Part shown: one piece after another, positions 17,384 to 24,977 of the stretch
Position numbering within the stretch: position 1 is the stretch's first letter
How the letters are laid out: every line of letters begins with the position of its first letter
NCBI GenBank assembly: GCA_013373445.1
Contig: JABXHV010000067.1
Span: 1 to 48,137, forward strand
DNA length: 48,137 nucleotides
Origin: Paracoccaceae bacterium
Lineage (GTDB): Bacteria > Pseudomonadota > Alphaproteobacteria > Rhizobiales > Stappiaceae
Direction of reading: 5' to 3'
Notes under the pieces: generated by a model
Database searches by the model: none
Told to the model about the DNA's origin: nothing
What the model saw: the letters and a program-made list of their open reading frames with translations, nothing else
Made by a program: the position numbers and the translations under genes

Positions 17384-17839
17384 TTGACTGATACACTATT
17401 TGCCGAACGCGGATCAAAAGCCGAACTTGAAACCGGACACAAGCTGTCACCCAAATTCGACAAGGATGGCCTCATCGCAGCCGTCGTGACGGATGCGGTA
17501 ACCGGCGATCTGCTGATGGTCGGCTATATGAACGCCGAAGCGCTCAAGCGGACCATTGAAACCGGGGAAGCCTGGTACTGGAGCCGCTCACGCCAGGAAT
17601 ACTGGAAAAAAGGCGGCACCTCGGGTCAGGTTCAAAAGGTCTCCGAAATACTGACAGACTGCGATCAGGACGCCATCTGGCTGAAGGTTACCGTCGAAGG
17701 CAATGGCGCAACATGCCACGTCGGCTACAAGTCGTGCTTTTATCGCAAGGTCGAACTTTCGGACGCAGGCGAGATCACCCTGTCCGACCCAACCTCGGAC
17801 CGCGTGTATGACCCCAAGGATGTCTACGGCACCAAGTAG
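17384..17839 (+). CDS. hisI: Phosphoribosyl-AMP cyclohydrolase
   Basis: A 151-aa enzyme opening the adenine ring of PR-AMP in histidine synthesis. Motifs are LMVGYMNAEAL, the WYWSRSRQEYWKKGGTSG block, DCDQDAIWL and the zinc cysteines in GATCHVGYKSCFYR. It is the stand-alone form without HisE. TTG 17384 is chosen because GGAAGG lies 9 nt upstream; TTG 17366 would place that sequence inside the gene. It lies 40 bp after folE and is likely co-transcribed. Confidence 0.93.
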   Translation: MTDTLFAERGSKAELETGHKLSPKFDKDGLIAAVVTDAVTGDLLMVGYMNAEALKRTIETGEAWYWSRSRQEYWKKGGTSGQVQKVSEILTDCDQDAIWLKVTVEGNGATCHVGYKSCFYRKVELSDAGEITLSDPTSDRVYDPKDVYGTK

Positions 17840-17947
17840 AGCGCCATACCGCTGCGCTTCCAGGATCAATTGGCACAACAAGAACGCTGCGCGACACAGT
17901 CAACATAGTTCGCGCCGGAACCGGGTGACCGGAACCGAGGTCGCCGT

Positions 17948-18379
17948 TCAAGCCATCGCGATATAGGAGCGCAGATCTTCGGCTTCCATCTCGACCTGTG
18001 CAATTCGGTATTTGACGGCATCGCCGATAGAAATCATGCCAACCAGACGGTTGCCGCGAACAACAGGCATATGCCGGAAACGTCCTTGGCTCATCTGACC
18101 AAGCGCATCCAGAACACTGTCACGCTCTTGACAGGTAATGACATTCTGGGTCATGACTTCAGACACATGCATGGAGAGCGCCTCACTACCAGTTCGGCCG
18201 AGGGTCTTGACCACATCTCGCTCCGAGATAATGCCCAACAATTCCCCTGATGACCCGGTGACAGGTACTGCGCCAATTTTATGCTCGGCCAAAAGGACAC
18301 AAATATCGCTCAGGGTCACATCAACGGTTGTTGAAATAACCTCAGATCCCTTTTGGTTCAAAATAGATTCCACACTCAT
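17948..18379 (-). CDS. Two-CBS-domain protein
   Basis: A 143-aa cytosolic protein made of two CBS motifs forming one Bateman module (about residues 10-65 and 75-130). Signature segments are HKIGAVPVTGSSGELLGIISERDVVK and GRFRHMPVVRGNRLVGMISIGDAVK. Such modules bind adenine nucleotides and act as energy sensors or regulators of partner proteins; the partner here is unknown. ATG 18379 has GGAGGAAAA upstream, which fixes the start. It follows the rhomboid gene on the same strand by about 75 bp and may share its transcript. Confidence 0.92.
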   Translation of the reverse strand: MSVESILNQKGSEVISTTVDVTLSDICVLLAEHKIGAVPVTGSSGELLGIISERDVVKTLGRTGSEALSMHVSEVMTQNVITCQERDSVLDALGQMSQGRFRHMPVVRGNRLVGMISIGDAVKYRIAQVEMEAEDLRSYIAMA

Positions 18380-18453
18380 CGTCTTTTCCTCCCGTGAAGA
18401 CAGCAAGTTTGCCTCATGATGGAAGAATGACGCAGGCGTTGGAGGGCGAGAAG

Positions 18454-19218
18454 TCACTTTCCGTTACGGATTCTGTCCATGGAAGGAACGGGATCGAAAA
18501 GGGAGAACAACAGAAGCCCTGCGAGGAAACCTCCGATGTGTGCTTGCCAGGCAATATTGGTTGCGCCGCCGCCAGACCCCAGACCAAGCCCCGCGAAAAC
18601 GTTCATCACGCCCCAAATGACGATAAACGTTAGGGTTTGTTTCTCCGCCAGAGATTTAAACAGACCTTCGGCAGGCACTCTATAGGCATCCACATTGCGC
18701 AAACGAACCGCCCCGAGCGGGCCACCCAATTGCCAGATAAACCGCACTGCAGCTCCCATATGACCAGAGATTGCGGCAGATGCCCCAATCACTGGAATCG
18801 TCTCTCCGAAGTGAAAAACCAGGTGCATAAGTGCGCCAGCCGCCGCGCATACGGCGGAAAGCAAAAGGAATCGCAGAGTTCCGAACCGCCTTGCAACCAC
18901 ACTTCCGAAGATCGCCATCCAAACCATGTTGAGCATCAAATGCGTCGCGCTGCCATGCAGGAACGCGTAAGTCACGAAGGATGACAGATCTACGAACAGG
19001 CCGCCCGGCCCTGTTCCCAGTCCCAACTCCGACGGATCAAAGCGTACGGGCCAGAAGGCAAAATAAATCAGCAGCTGCAAATCCATATCAGCGCTCAGCA
19101 TGTATGTCCGCACAAGTTGGATCAGAACCATGATCAACGTCAGCACCAACACGACAGTCGGCACATTGAACATAGGCTGCTTTGCCTGCCGGACTTGAGC
19201 CGTAATCTCTTCATTCAT
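18454..19218 (-). CDS. Rhomboid family intramembrane serine protease
   Basis: A 254-aa polytopic inner-membrane protease with about six membrane helices. The catalytic Ser lies in GASAAISGHMGA and the His in AWQAHIGGFLAGLL, and the fold signature HGSATHLMLNMVWMAIFG is clear. Compared with GlpG-like enzymes the GxSG motif reads GASAAISG, the alphaproteobacterial form. Substrates are unknown. The start is ATG 19218. Upstream, at 19435-19665, lies the structured RNA candidate described separately, whose terminator is about 220 nt before this gene. Confidence 0.92.
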   Translation of the reverse strand: MNEEITAQVRQAKQPMFNVPTVVLVLTLIMVLIQLVRTYMLSADMDLQLLIYFAFWPVRFDPSELGLGTGPGGLFVDLSSFVTYAFLHGSATHLMLNMVWMAIFGSVVARRFGTLRFLLLSAVCAAAGALMHLVFHFGETIPVIGASAAISGHMGAAVRFIWQLGGPLGAVRLRNVDAYRVPAEGLFKSLAEKQTLTFIVIWGVMNVFAGLGLGSGGGATNIAWQAHIGGFLAGLLLFSLFDPVPSMDRIRNGK

Positions 19219-19434
19219 TTCAAATCATCCTATCAGGCAGCAAGCTTCATCATACCACTCCGTGCTGTCATCTATCTGGCAATGCCAAAGCCACAAAACA
19301 AGGCTTCATACGCTGCGAGACACTTTCAGCATCGGCTGTGTCATTCCGGCACGATCCTTTGATGAGAATCCCATTTCAAAATGACTGCGCCGCCTTTTGA
19401 GCGCGCGTCAATCAATGCCAAGAAGACCAAAAAA

Positions 19435-19482
19435 CAAAAAAATGCACCTGCCTGGACGTTTTGAAGTCCAGACAGGTGCATT
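19435..19482 (-). terminator. Strong orphan rho-independent terminator
   Basis: A 17-bp stem with one mismatch (19441-19457 with 19466-19482, 8-nt loop) is followed on the minus strand by a T5-G-T6 tail. This is the strongest terminator in the window and has no upstream protein gene. Confidence 0.88.
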
Positions 19483-19665
19483 GGTCGCGCCCCCACGCTT
19501 TCCCACATTCAGAACCTGAAAGTTCCGTCAGCTAGACCATCCACCGGACGACGGAAATCGTTTGCAACATTCCGCAATTCTGCGTTTTGAACGCTTCTGT
19601 ACCCCGCTGCGAAACGCCAAATGGTGGCTTCAGTTGGCCACCTCCCCCCTGATCTTTCAAGCGCT
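19435..19665 (-). ncRNA. Candidate structured small RNA (unknown family)
   Basis: On the minus strand four short perfect stems precede a strong terminator: GGTGGC/GCCACC (19623-19642), GCGTT/AACGC (19582-19594), TTCCGTC/GACGGAA (19523-19556) and TTCAG/CTGAA (19508-19520). No gene on this strand explains the terminator, since rhomboid starts 220 nt beyond it and the next gene upstream is on the other strand. I checked it against tmRNA (no GGTTCRA T-arm or resume-codon context), SRP RNA (no GGAAGGAAG core) and RNase P and recognise none. The 5' end and promoter are uncertain. Confidence 0.5.
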
Positions 19666-19844
19666 AGACAAACTTAACCTTAACCGGGTGTAAACCGGCA
19701 CCTCCTTTGTCCCACCGGCTGAAACTGGCACGGAGCCTGCAATTTGAAGGGCAGAACAGAGCAACACACAGGGATCTGTCCCAAATCAGGACAGAGCTTT
19801 CCAGACCAGGTCACCTGGCGGGACATGAAAAGAAGGCGTTTCAA

Positions 19845-20510
19845 ATGAAACACGGTGTCACCCAAACGCTTTATAACTACTGGGACGAACTACGGAACGG
19901 GCGTCCTGCGCCCAATCGCAGCGAAATCGACCCAGGAAGCATTCGCGGACTTTTAGGCGACACATTCATCTTGGAAGTCTCCAATCCCAATGCGGTACGT
20001 TATAGGCTCGCCGGAACGCGTCTCTGCTCGGCCCATTGCCGTGAACTGAAGGGCCGCAACTTCCTGCGCGGATGGAACGACAAGGATCGTGAAGCATTGG
20101 TCAGCCTCGTCGCTGCGATCACGGAAGACGCTGCAGCTGCCGTTGTCGGCATTTCAGGTCACACTGAACGGGGCCAAACACTTCCCATGGAAATGCTGTT
20201 GTTGCCGCTGAACGTTCCAGGCGAAGGTCGCGTCCGGGTTTTGGGATGCAGCACACCAATGGAGCGCCCCTACTGGCTTGGTCTTCATCCGATCCTGAAG
20301 CAATCCATCACCAGCTTGCGGCTTGTATGGCCCGATGAACGTCCGTTCTTCTTGAACAATCAGGATACAGACAACCTCAGCGTCAACCGGGTTTTGCCCC
20401 GCTTTACGGCCGAAGGGATCCCCTTGTCCGCAACGCCGGTGAGCCAGATCCCTCAGGGAGCGGAAAAACGCGTAGGTCACCTGACCGTTTATCAAGGTGG
20501 CAAAGCCTGA
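19845..20510 (+). CDS. PAS_5 domain protein (DUF1388-type)
   Basis: A 221-aa cytosolic protein of the PAS_5 family common in alphaproteobacteria. It begins MKHGVTQTLYNYWDELRNGR with the typical WDxLRxGRxxPxRxxIDP motif (here NRSEIDPGSI) and continues with FILEVSNPNAVRYRLAGTRLC, a PAS-like ligand fold. No effector domain is attached. Members are often found near PilZ genes, as here, where the tandem PilZ gene follows by 100 bp. The function is unknown; a sensory role is inferred from the fold. Confidence 0.85.
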   Translation: MKHGVTQTLYNYWDELRNGRPAPNRSEIDPGSIRGLLGDTFILEVSNPNAVRYRLAGTRLCSAHCRELKGRNFLRGWNDKDREALVSLVAAITEDAAAAVVGISGHTERGQTLPMEMLLLPLNVPGEGRVRVLGCSTPMERPYWLGLHPILKQSITSLRLVWPDERPFFLNNQDTDNLSVNRVLPRFTAEGIPLSATPVSQIPQGAEKRVGHLTVYQGGKA

Positions 20511-20517
20511 TTTTATA

Positions 20518-20610
20518 GACTGCCCTTACTGATCGTTAACTTACCCGTTCTAGTTTATCACTCGTTCATTGCGTTCTTCTGAGCGCATTTCCGAGTGAGA
20601 ATAGGCAGTC
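20518..20610 (+). promoter_or_regulatory. Nested inverted repeats before the PilZ gene
   Basis: Three nested complementary pairs fit one extended hairpin: GACTGCC/GGCAGTC (20518-20524 and 20604-20610), CACTCG/CGAGTG (20559-20564 and 20592-20597) and TGCG/CGCA (20570-20573 and 20584-20587). The outer right arm covers the region where the ribosome would bind, 2 nt before the ATG. This could be a translational control element or chance. Confidence 0.35.
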
Positions 20611-20612
20611 AT

Positions 20613-21260
20613 ATGACGACCGGCTTGGCGACATCCGTTGGCGAAAACGTCCAGCAGCCCAAGAGTGACCGACGCCGCCATCAGCGGGTCTCGATCAACA
20701 TCCTTGGCCGTTTTATGCTTGAAGACAGGCATGAGTACCCGTGTCAGGTGATTGACATGTCTCCAGGAGGCATGGCCGTCATTTCACCTGTCACCGGTCG
20801 TGTTGGTGAGCGTATTGTCGCTTATCTTGATCACATCAGCCGTATCGAAGGCCGTATCGTTCGTCATATTGATGGTGGATTTGCGGTGGCCCTGCAGAAC
20901 ACACCCCGCAAACGAGATAAATTAGCAAGCATTTTGACCTGGCTTGCCAACCGTGATGCCCTCAATTTGCCTGAAGACCGGCGCTACGACCGCTTTGTTC
21001 CCAAAAATCCGCTCACCAAGATCGTGCTTGCGGATGGGTCAGAACATGTCGGCCGCATCATTGACGTGTCCTTGTCCGGCGCTGCTATCGCCACAGACAT
21101 CATTCCGGAAATGGGTGAGAGCATTGCTCTTGGCAAAATGCGGGCCCGTGTTGTTCGCCGCATCGGTGACGGCATTGCCGTTGAGTTTGCGGCCATTCAA
21201 AATCGGGAACTTCTGGAACGCCATATTACCGGTGGGCTGGAAGAGGCCCTGAACAGCTAA
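20613..21260 (+). CDS. Tandem PilZ-domain protein
   Basis: A 215-aa cytosolic protein with two PilZ-like domains. The first starts at about residue 20 with the c-di-GMP motif RRRHQRV and contains DMSPGGMAV (D/NxSxxG). The second starts at about 120 with RRYDRF and contains DVSLSGAAI. Both have the RxxxR plus D/NxSxxG arrangement that binds c-di-GMP, so two ligand sites are possible. The output is unknown. It lies downstream of a PAS_5 gene and is followed by a good terminator. The ATG 20613 start lacks a strong ribosome site. Confidence 0.88.
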   Translation: MTTGLATSVGENVQQPKSDRRRHQRVSINILGRFMLEDRHEYPCQVIDMSPGGMAVISPVTGRVGERIVAYLDHISRIEGRIVRHIDGGFAVALQNTPRKRDKLASILTWLANRDALNLPEDRRYDRFVPKNPLTKIVLADGSEHVGRIIDVSLSGAAIATDIIPEMGESIALGKMRARVVRRIGDGIAVEFAAIQNRELLERHITGGLEEALNS

Positions 21261-21292
21261 CGCTGTATCCACTTTATCAGTCAAAATCTCCG

Positions 21293-21319
21293 CACCGCCG
21301 CTTTCGGCGGTGTTTTTAT
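21293..21319 (+). terminator. Terminator of the PilZ gene
   Basis: CACCGCCG (21293-21300) pairs with CGGCGGTG (21305-21312) around CTTT, followed by TTTTTATTT. It starts 33 bp after the PilZ stop. Confidence 0.9.
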
Positions 21320-21772
21320 TTCTATGACGTGCCTTCCAGTCAAATCAGTCTAGACGGGTCGTAGACCTCAGGTCCTTGTATCACTTTTGCCTTGCCTCAC
21401 ATGCCGTTAGGGCATCCAAAGCCTATAGCAGCATAGTGGCAGACGATTTTTTCGCACAAATATCAACTTTTTTTCAGTCCCCGAAGCGGGCGGTCCTTGC
21501 GTCCTTTCCGTGCAGCATCAAACTCTTAGCGCGATCACCTCACTCCAGTAACGCAGCCTAATTGGCCTAAAAATACGTTTAAAATCATAGGATTACTGGA
21601 TATCGGTAAAGTTTTACGAAAAATATCTTCAAGTTTTCATAAAATAAAATTCAAATAAAAAACAAATACAATTCAAATAATACTAAAGTATATATAGTTT
21701 TTTACTTCAGGAATTACAGTAGAATAAAAAGCAGTATGAGAGCGTGTTGTCAGCCTTGGGGAGGGCAATACG
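21320..21772. other. Spacer with AT-rich island before the BTLCP gene
   Basis: A 450-bp gap. From about 21590 to 21735 it is strongly AT-rich, unlike the rest of the window, with a direct repeat (ATTCAAATA twice, about 30 bp apart) and TATATATAG. The island probably contains the promoter of the next gene and may bind a nucleoid protein. No coding region with family features is seen. Confidence 0.5.
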
Positions 21773-22396
21773 ATGAAACTACTGAAGACTATTCAATACT
21801 GGCCTGCAATCGCTGGCATCATGATGTTCACATACGCTGGAACGGCAAATGCAGATCCAGTGCGTTACATGGCAATGAGCAAGTCGGTAAAAGCTCCGAT
21901 TGGTCACGTCCAGTTCTGTAGGGAGAACAGGAAGGCCTGCACGTTGCAAACCGCTAAACCAGTCGTCGTGAAGCTTACAGAAGCACGGTGGAATGAGTTG
22001 GTTGCGCTCAATGATGCGATCAACAAGCGCATACGACCCGTAACGGACATGGAACTCTATGGTCGCGAAGAATACTGGACATATCCAGTCGGCAATGCCG
22101 GGGATTGTGAAGAATATGTGCTCGAAAAGCAGCGTGCTCTCCTGAAGGCCGGTTGGCCCAGCAGCACCCTTTTGATCACCGTGGTGAAAGACACCCAAAA
22201 CGCCGGTCATGCAGTTCTCACTGTACGGACTGATCAGGGAGATATCGTTCTCGACAATCAAATAGCCGCCGTTCTGCCGTGGTATTCGACGCCCTACCGC
22301 TTTGTGAAGCGTCAGTCACCGAAGAACTACGCAAAATGGACTGGCATTTCCGACACACGTGTCGCAGCAGTGGGCGCTGTCAGGGCGCTTAACTAG
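21773..22396 (+). CDS. Transglutaminase-like cysteine peptidase (BTLCP, LapG-like)
   Basis: A 207-aa protein with a signal peptide (hydrophobic IAGIMMFTYAG, cleavage near residue 27, ANA-D) and a BTLCP domain. The triad is predicted as Cys112 (NAGDCEEYVLEK), His146 (QNAGHAVLTVRT) and Asp161 (DIVLDNQ). The best known member, LapG, is a periplasmic protease that releases surface adhesins when c-di-GMP falls. No LapD or adhesin is adjacent. GGGGAGGG before ATG 21773 marks the start. The AT-rich upstream DNA is unlike its neighbours. Confidence 0.88.
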   Translation: MKLLKTIQYWPAIAGIMMFTYAGTANADPVRYMAMSKSVKAPIGHVQFCRENRKACTLQTAKPVVVKLTEARWNELVALNDAINKRIRPVTDMELYGREEYWTYPVGNAGDCEEYVLEKQRALLKAGWPSSTLLITVVKDTQNAGHAVLTVRTDQGDIVLDNQIAAVLPWYSTPYRFVKRQSPKNYAKWTGISDTRVAAVGAVRALN

Positions 22397-22487
22397 CGCA
22401 ACAGTTGGGATATGAGGTTTGCCGAAAGGCAAAATGGACGATCCGGTCGCGTCCCCACCCTCCCCATCCCTACCACGACCGGATCCA

Positions 22488-22525
22488 GGGAGTCGGCTGC
22501 CCCCGCAAGCCGGCTCCCGCTTTCT
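22488..22525 (+). terminator. Terminator of the BTLCP gene
   Basis: GGGAGTCGGCT (22488-22498) pairs, with one wobble, with AGCCGGCTCCC (22508-22518) and is followed by GCTTTCTTT. It lies about 90 bp after the stop. Confidence 0.7.
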
Positions 22526-22616
22526 TTAGCTGGATCAAGTTGATCTGGATGTGGAACGGCGGAAACTTGCCTGAAGAGACTTCTCTGAAGAAGACACGCA
22601 GGTCTGAAGCGTCCCG

Positions 22617-23144
22617 TTAAAGGGCTCTAAGGCTGTCCAGGTAGCGCTTCCAGTTGGTCACGTAGCGATCTGCAGAGCTCGCATTTGCGGCTTCAGCATC
22701 AGCGTCCAATTTACGCGTAACACGACCAGGCACCCCGACGACCAGAGAATTATCCGGGATGTCCTTGCCTTCGGGAACCAAGGCCATTGCCCCAATCACA
22801 CAGTTCTTGCCGATTTTTGCACCGTTGAGAACAGTCGCTCCCATGCCGATCAATGTGTTGTCGCCAATGGTACAGCCGTGAAGGATGGCCCGGTGGCCAA
22901 TCGTACAGCCTTCCCCAATGGTTAGGGGATACCCCATATCTGTGTGAAGAACAGCGCCATCCTGAATGTTGGACCGTGCACCAACGTGGATCAGCTCATT
23001 GTCACCACGCAGGACGGCCCCAAACCAGACGCTCGCATCCACGTCTAATCTGACACGCCCAATCAAAAAAGCGCCCTCAGCAACCCAACAGGTTCGCTCT
23101 GCGCTACAATCGGGGCGAATGCCATCCAGTTCATAAAGTGTCAT
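22617..23144 (-). CDS. Gamma-class carbonic anhydrase family protein (YrdA/PaaY type)
   Basis: A 175-aa left-handed beta-helix protein with hexapeptide repeats such as [21 protein letters not shown]. Zinc ligand candidates are the three His in VLHTD, IGHRA and ILHGC, the pattern of gamma-carbonic anhydrases. Related proteins act as carbonic anhydrases or acyl thioesterase-like factors, and the substrate is not settled. The family segments [18 protein letters not shown] and [12 protein letters not shown] are present. ATG 23144. It lies downstream of a small membrane protein gene on the same strand. Confidence 0.92.
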   Translation of the reverse strand: MTLYELDGIRPDCSAERTCWVAEGAFLIGRVRLDVDASVWFGAVLRGDNELIHVGARSNIQDGAVLHTDMGYPLTIGEGCTIGHRAILHGCTIGDNTLIGMGATVLNGAKIGKNCVIGAMALVPEGKDIPDNSLVVGVPGRVTRKLDADAEAANASSADRYVTNWKRYLDSLRAL

Positions 23145-23240
23145 CAGAAGTTTCCGCTTTCGATGCCCTCGCCTGCCTCAACCTCAGTCGATGCAGAGAC
23201 ACCAGACATGAGCGTCGCCGCCGCTTTAAAAGTCAGCAAT

Positions 23241-23567
23241 TCAGAAGGTCGAAGAAACCGAAATAGCCACTTGAACGACAAACAGGCCAGAAATAATGCT
23301 CCACATACCTGCAATCGTTGAAGAGGCAACCAGCCAGCCGATCGGACGCCCTTCGATTCGGCGCCCGCGAATGGCATTGCGCATGATGATGAAAGGTCCG
23401 GCCAAAAGCATCAACGCCATTGCCATCAAAGATCCGAACAGGCTTTCCACGTCAAACTGGAATTTTGGCGGCTTGTTCGTCAAAAGTTGATAAAGGCTGC
23501 CGATAACACCCGCGCAGCAAAAACCGGCACAGCCAATATAAAGAGCTATAAGCAATTCCCGAAGCAC
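23241..23567 (-). CDS. Small inner-membrane protein (resembles DUF6949)
   Basis: A 108-aa protein with three to four hydrophobic segments (about 5-28, 44-62 and 78-103) separated by a basic loop RNAIRGRRIEGRP. The segment LAGPFIIMRNAIRGRRIEGRPIGW resembles small alphaproteobacterial membrane proteins I associate with DUF6949; that assignment is tentative. The GTG start at 23567 has AAAGG upstream. A perfect CtrA-type site covers the same region (23572-23586). The function is unknown. Confidence 0.7.
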   Translation of the reverse strand: MLRELLIALYIGCAGFCCAGVIGSLYQLLTNKPPKFQFDVESLFGSLMAMALMLLAGPFIIMRNAIRGRRIEGRPIGWLVASSTIAGMWSIISGLFVVQVAISVSSTF

Positions 23568-23571
23568 GTCA

Positions 23572-23587
23572 TTAACCTTTCGTTAAC
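23572..23587. promoter_or_regulatory. CtrA-type site TTAA-N7-TTAAC
   Basis: TTAA (23572-23575), seven bases, TTAA (23583-23586) with the following C matches the CtrA consensus exactly. It lies in the divergent spacer, 5 bp from the start of the small membrane protein gene and about 180 bp from the plus-strand gene. Its proximity to the start codon would suit repression of the minus gene or control of the plus one. Confidence 0.5.
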
Positions 23588-23761
23588 CTTTTAAGGTCGA
23601 GATAGACATTAAACATTTGTTAGGCATAGAGCAATTGCCATGCCGATTCGCTTTTTTGGCCAAAACCCTCGGGCTCAATTCAATATGACGGCTACTTGTC
23701 AGATCCCTCCATCTCAAATTGGGACATATGTTCCGCGTTGGGACAGATCTGCCAGTGACCT

Positions 23762-24541
23762 GTGTCCAGTGATGAGCCAAGGCAGCAGAGTGGCGGAACA
23801 AAACGGCGGAGCAGTCCAGTGACGCCGTTCGAGCTGCATCAGACGCCACAATTCCAGAAGAACCACTTCATGATGCTCACCATCCTGTTGACCATTTTGG
23901 GTCTGGGATACGTGACCTATACAGTCAGCAACTGGTTTGGATACTGGCAACCAAGCGTCTTCTGGACGGTCGACAACAGCGTTGTCGAGGTCAACATAGG
24001 CAAGTCGTCTTTCACCATCCCAAAAGGGTATGTTACGCGTCTCAAAGGTGCTGACAAAGACGGCGGGCAGCTTCATCGCGGCGGCGAGGTCAAGCTGGCC
24101 ATCCAGTGGCCGACCTTCCAGGTCCCACCGCGCCTGCGCGCTCTCCAAGGTCCGGTAACAGACCTTCCCGCGGATATCTTGTCGATCTCACTCAGTCCCG
24201 CATCCCGCGAAGACAGGATTTACGCCAACCAGACACCGGCCTACCAATCGCTGGCACAAGGACCAGGCTCCGATGGTCCAAGGGGTCTGAAAGCCGTAAC
24301 AGTGTCCTCACCGCTCGCCCTTGCCATCACGGAAGTGTACTTCGACCCCACCGGGGAAACTGGTTTTGCAGCCCGCTGCACGCAGCTACGCAACACGGCA
24401 ACGTGGTGCTCAAGAAAATTCATGACCAGCGACGGCCTGACGGTGATCTATAACTTCGCAGAACCACGCCTTCGCGACTGGCCAAAGATGGATTTCAATA
24501 TGCGCAGCTTTGTGGATGCAATCAGAACGCAGGACCACTGA
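23762..24541 (+). CDS. Hypothetical single-pass membrane protein
   Basis: A 259-aa protein, not recognised. The N-terminus is polar and basic (residues 1-36), followed by one membrane helix at about 37-57 (MMLTILLTILGLGYVTYTV) and a ~200-residue exported domain containing TIPKGYVTRLKGA and a late TVIYNFAEPRLRDWPKMDF. Two cysteines (RCTQLRNTATWCSRKF) are spaced as if for a disulfide. The GTG start at 23762 is uncertain; GTG 23819 and ATG 23870 are alternatives. A signal-anchor periplasmic protein is the most that can be said. Its 3' end shares a bidirectional terminator with the convergent DUF3126 gene. Confidence 0.65.
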   Translation: MSSDEPRQQSGGTKRRSSPVTPFELHQTPQFQKNHFMMLTILLTILGLGYVTYTVSNWFGYWQPSVFWTVDNSVVEVNIGKSSFTIPKGYVTRLKGADKDGGQLHRGGEVKLAIQWPTFQVPPRLRALQGPVTDLPADILSISLSPASREDRIYANQTPAYQSLAQGPGSDGPRGLKAVTVSSPLALAITEVYFDPTGETGFAARCTQLRNTATWCSRKFMTSDGLTVIYNFAEPRLRDWPKMDFNMRSFVDAIRTQDH

Positions 24542-24563
24542 GTTTGTCCAAAAGCATTTAGGA

Positions 24564-24603
24564 CAAAAAAAGACCCGCGGAGATGCTCCAGCGGGTCTTT
24601 TGC
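24564..24603. terminator. Bidirectional terminator
   Basis: AGACCCGC (24571-24578) pairs with GCGGGTCT (24591-24598), with A7 before and TTTT after it, so it works on both strands. It ends the hypothetical gene (+) and the DUF3126 gene (-). Confidence 0.88.
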
Positions 24604-24624
24604 TATTCCATCGAATACAACGGC

Positions 24625-24852
24625 TTAGATATCGGCGTCTTCTTCAAGATCAAACTCCAGAATCGCCATCTGGAAGTTCCAGCTCAAATCGTCGTCATCT
24701 TCATCATCACGGTAGATAACGCCAATAAACTCATCGCCGATGTAAACTTCTGCACTGTCATCCTTTTTTGGACGCGCCTTGACCTTCAAGGCATCCAGAG
24801 AGAATTTTCTGCGCAGGTAGGCTTCTAGCTTGGCAATTTCTTCTGGATTCAC
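24625..24852 (-). CDS. DUF3126 family protein
   Basis: A 75-aa acidic protein matching the alphaproteobacterial DUF3126 family: MNPEEIAKLEAYLRRKFSL, then VKARPKKDDSAEVYIGDEFIGVIYRDDEDDDDLSWNFQMAILEFDL. The function is unknown. The GTG start at 24852 is supported by GGAG seven nt upstream and by matching the family N-terminus. It lies downstream of cysE on the same strand, a conserved neighbourhood in this lineage. Confidence 0.9.
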   Translation of the reverse strand: MNPEEIAKLEAYLRRKFSLDALKVKARPKKDDSAEVYIGDEFIGVIYRDDEDDDDLSWNFQMAILEFDLEEDADI

Positions 24853-24977
24853 GTTTCAACTCCTACTGGACGATGTCTTAGACTTGATGTTCGGCAACCG
24901 TATAACAAAGTCATCGGCAGGTTCCAATTCTCTTGGAAGCTATCCCCGGGTTCCTGAACAAAGGCCTGCGTTCAGCT

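Larger units (their letters stand above)
19219..19844. other. 626-bp spacer holding a structured RNA candidate
   Basis: No protein-coding gene with family features is visible. The centre holds the minus-strand terminator and stem-loops reported at 19435-19665. A 13-bp inverted repeat (CCAGG-TCA-CCTGG) lies around 19807-19819 before the PAS_5 gene. Confidence 0.6.

Noticed and set aside
17910-17950. Repeated GGAAC motifs resembling an EcfG-type -35
   Set aside because: No CGTT-like -10 at 16-17 bp spacing and the orientation points into the end of the CBS gene.
19441-19482. The large inverted repeat as an attachment site or IS end
   Set aside because: No transposase, integrase or target duplication is near; the flanking T-run identifies it as a terminator.
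19500-19580. tmRNA-like wording (GCA AAC GAT) in the structured minus-strand region
   Set aside because: The reading frame that follows does not end in LAA-type residues and the tRNA-like parts (T-arm, acceptor) are missing, so it is not ssrA.
19671-19686. TTAACCTTAACC near the RNA candidate as a CtrA site
   Set aside because: The TTAA half sites are 2 bp apart rather than 7.
22405-22620. 71-codon plus-strand frame after the BTLCP gene
   Set aside because: It runs through the BTLCP terminator and reads as Pro/Arg-rich noise without homology features.
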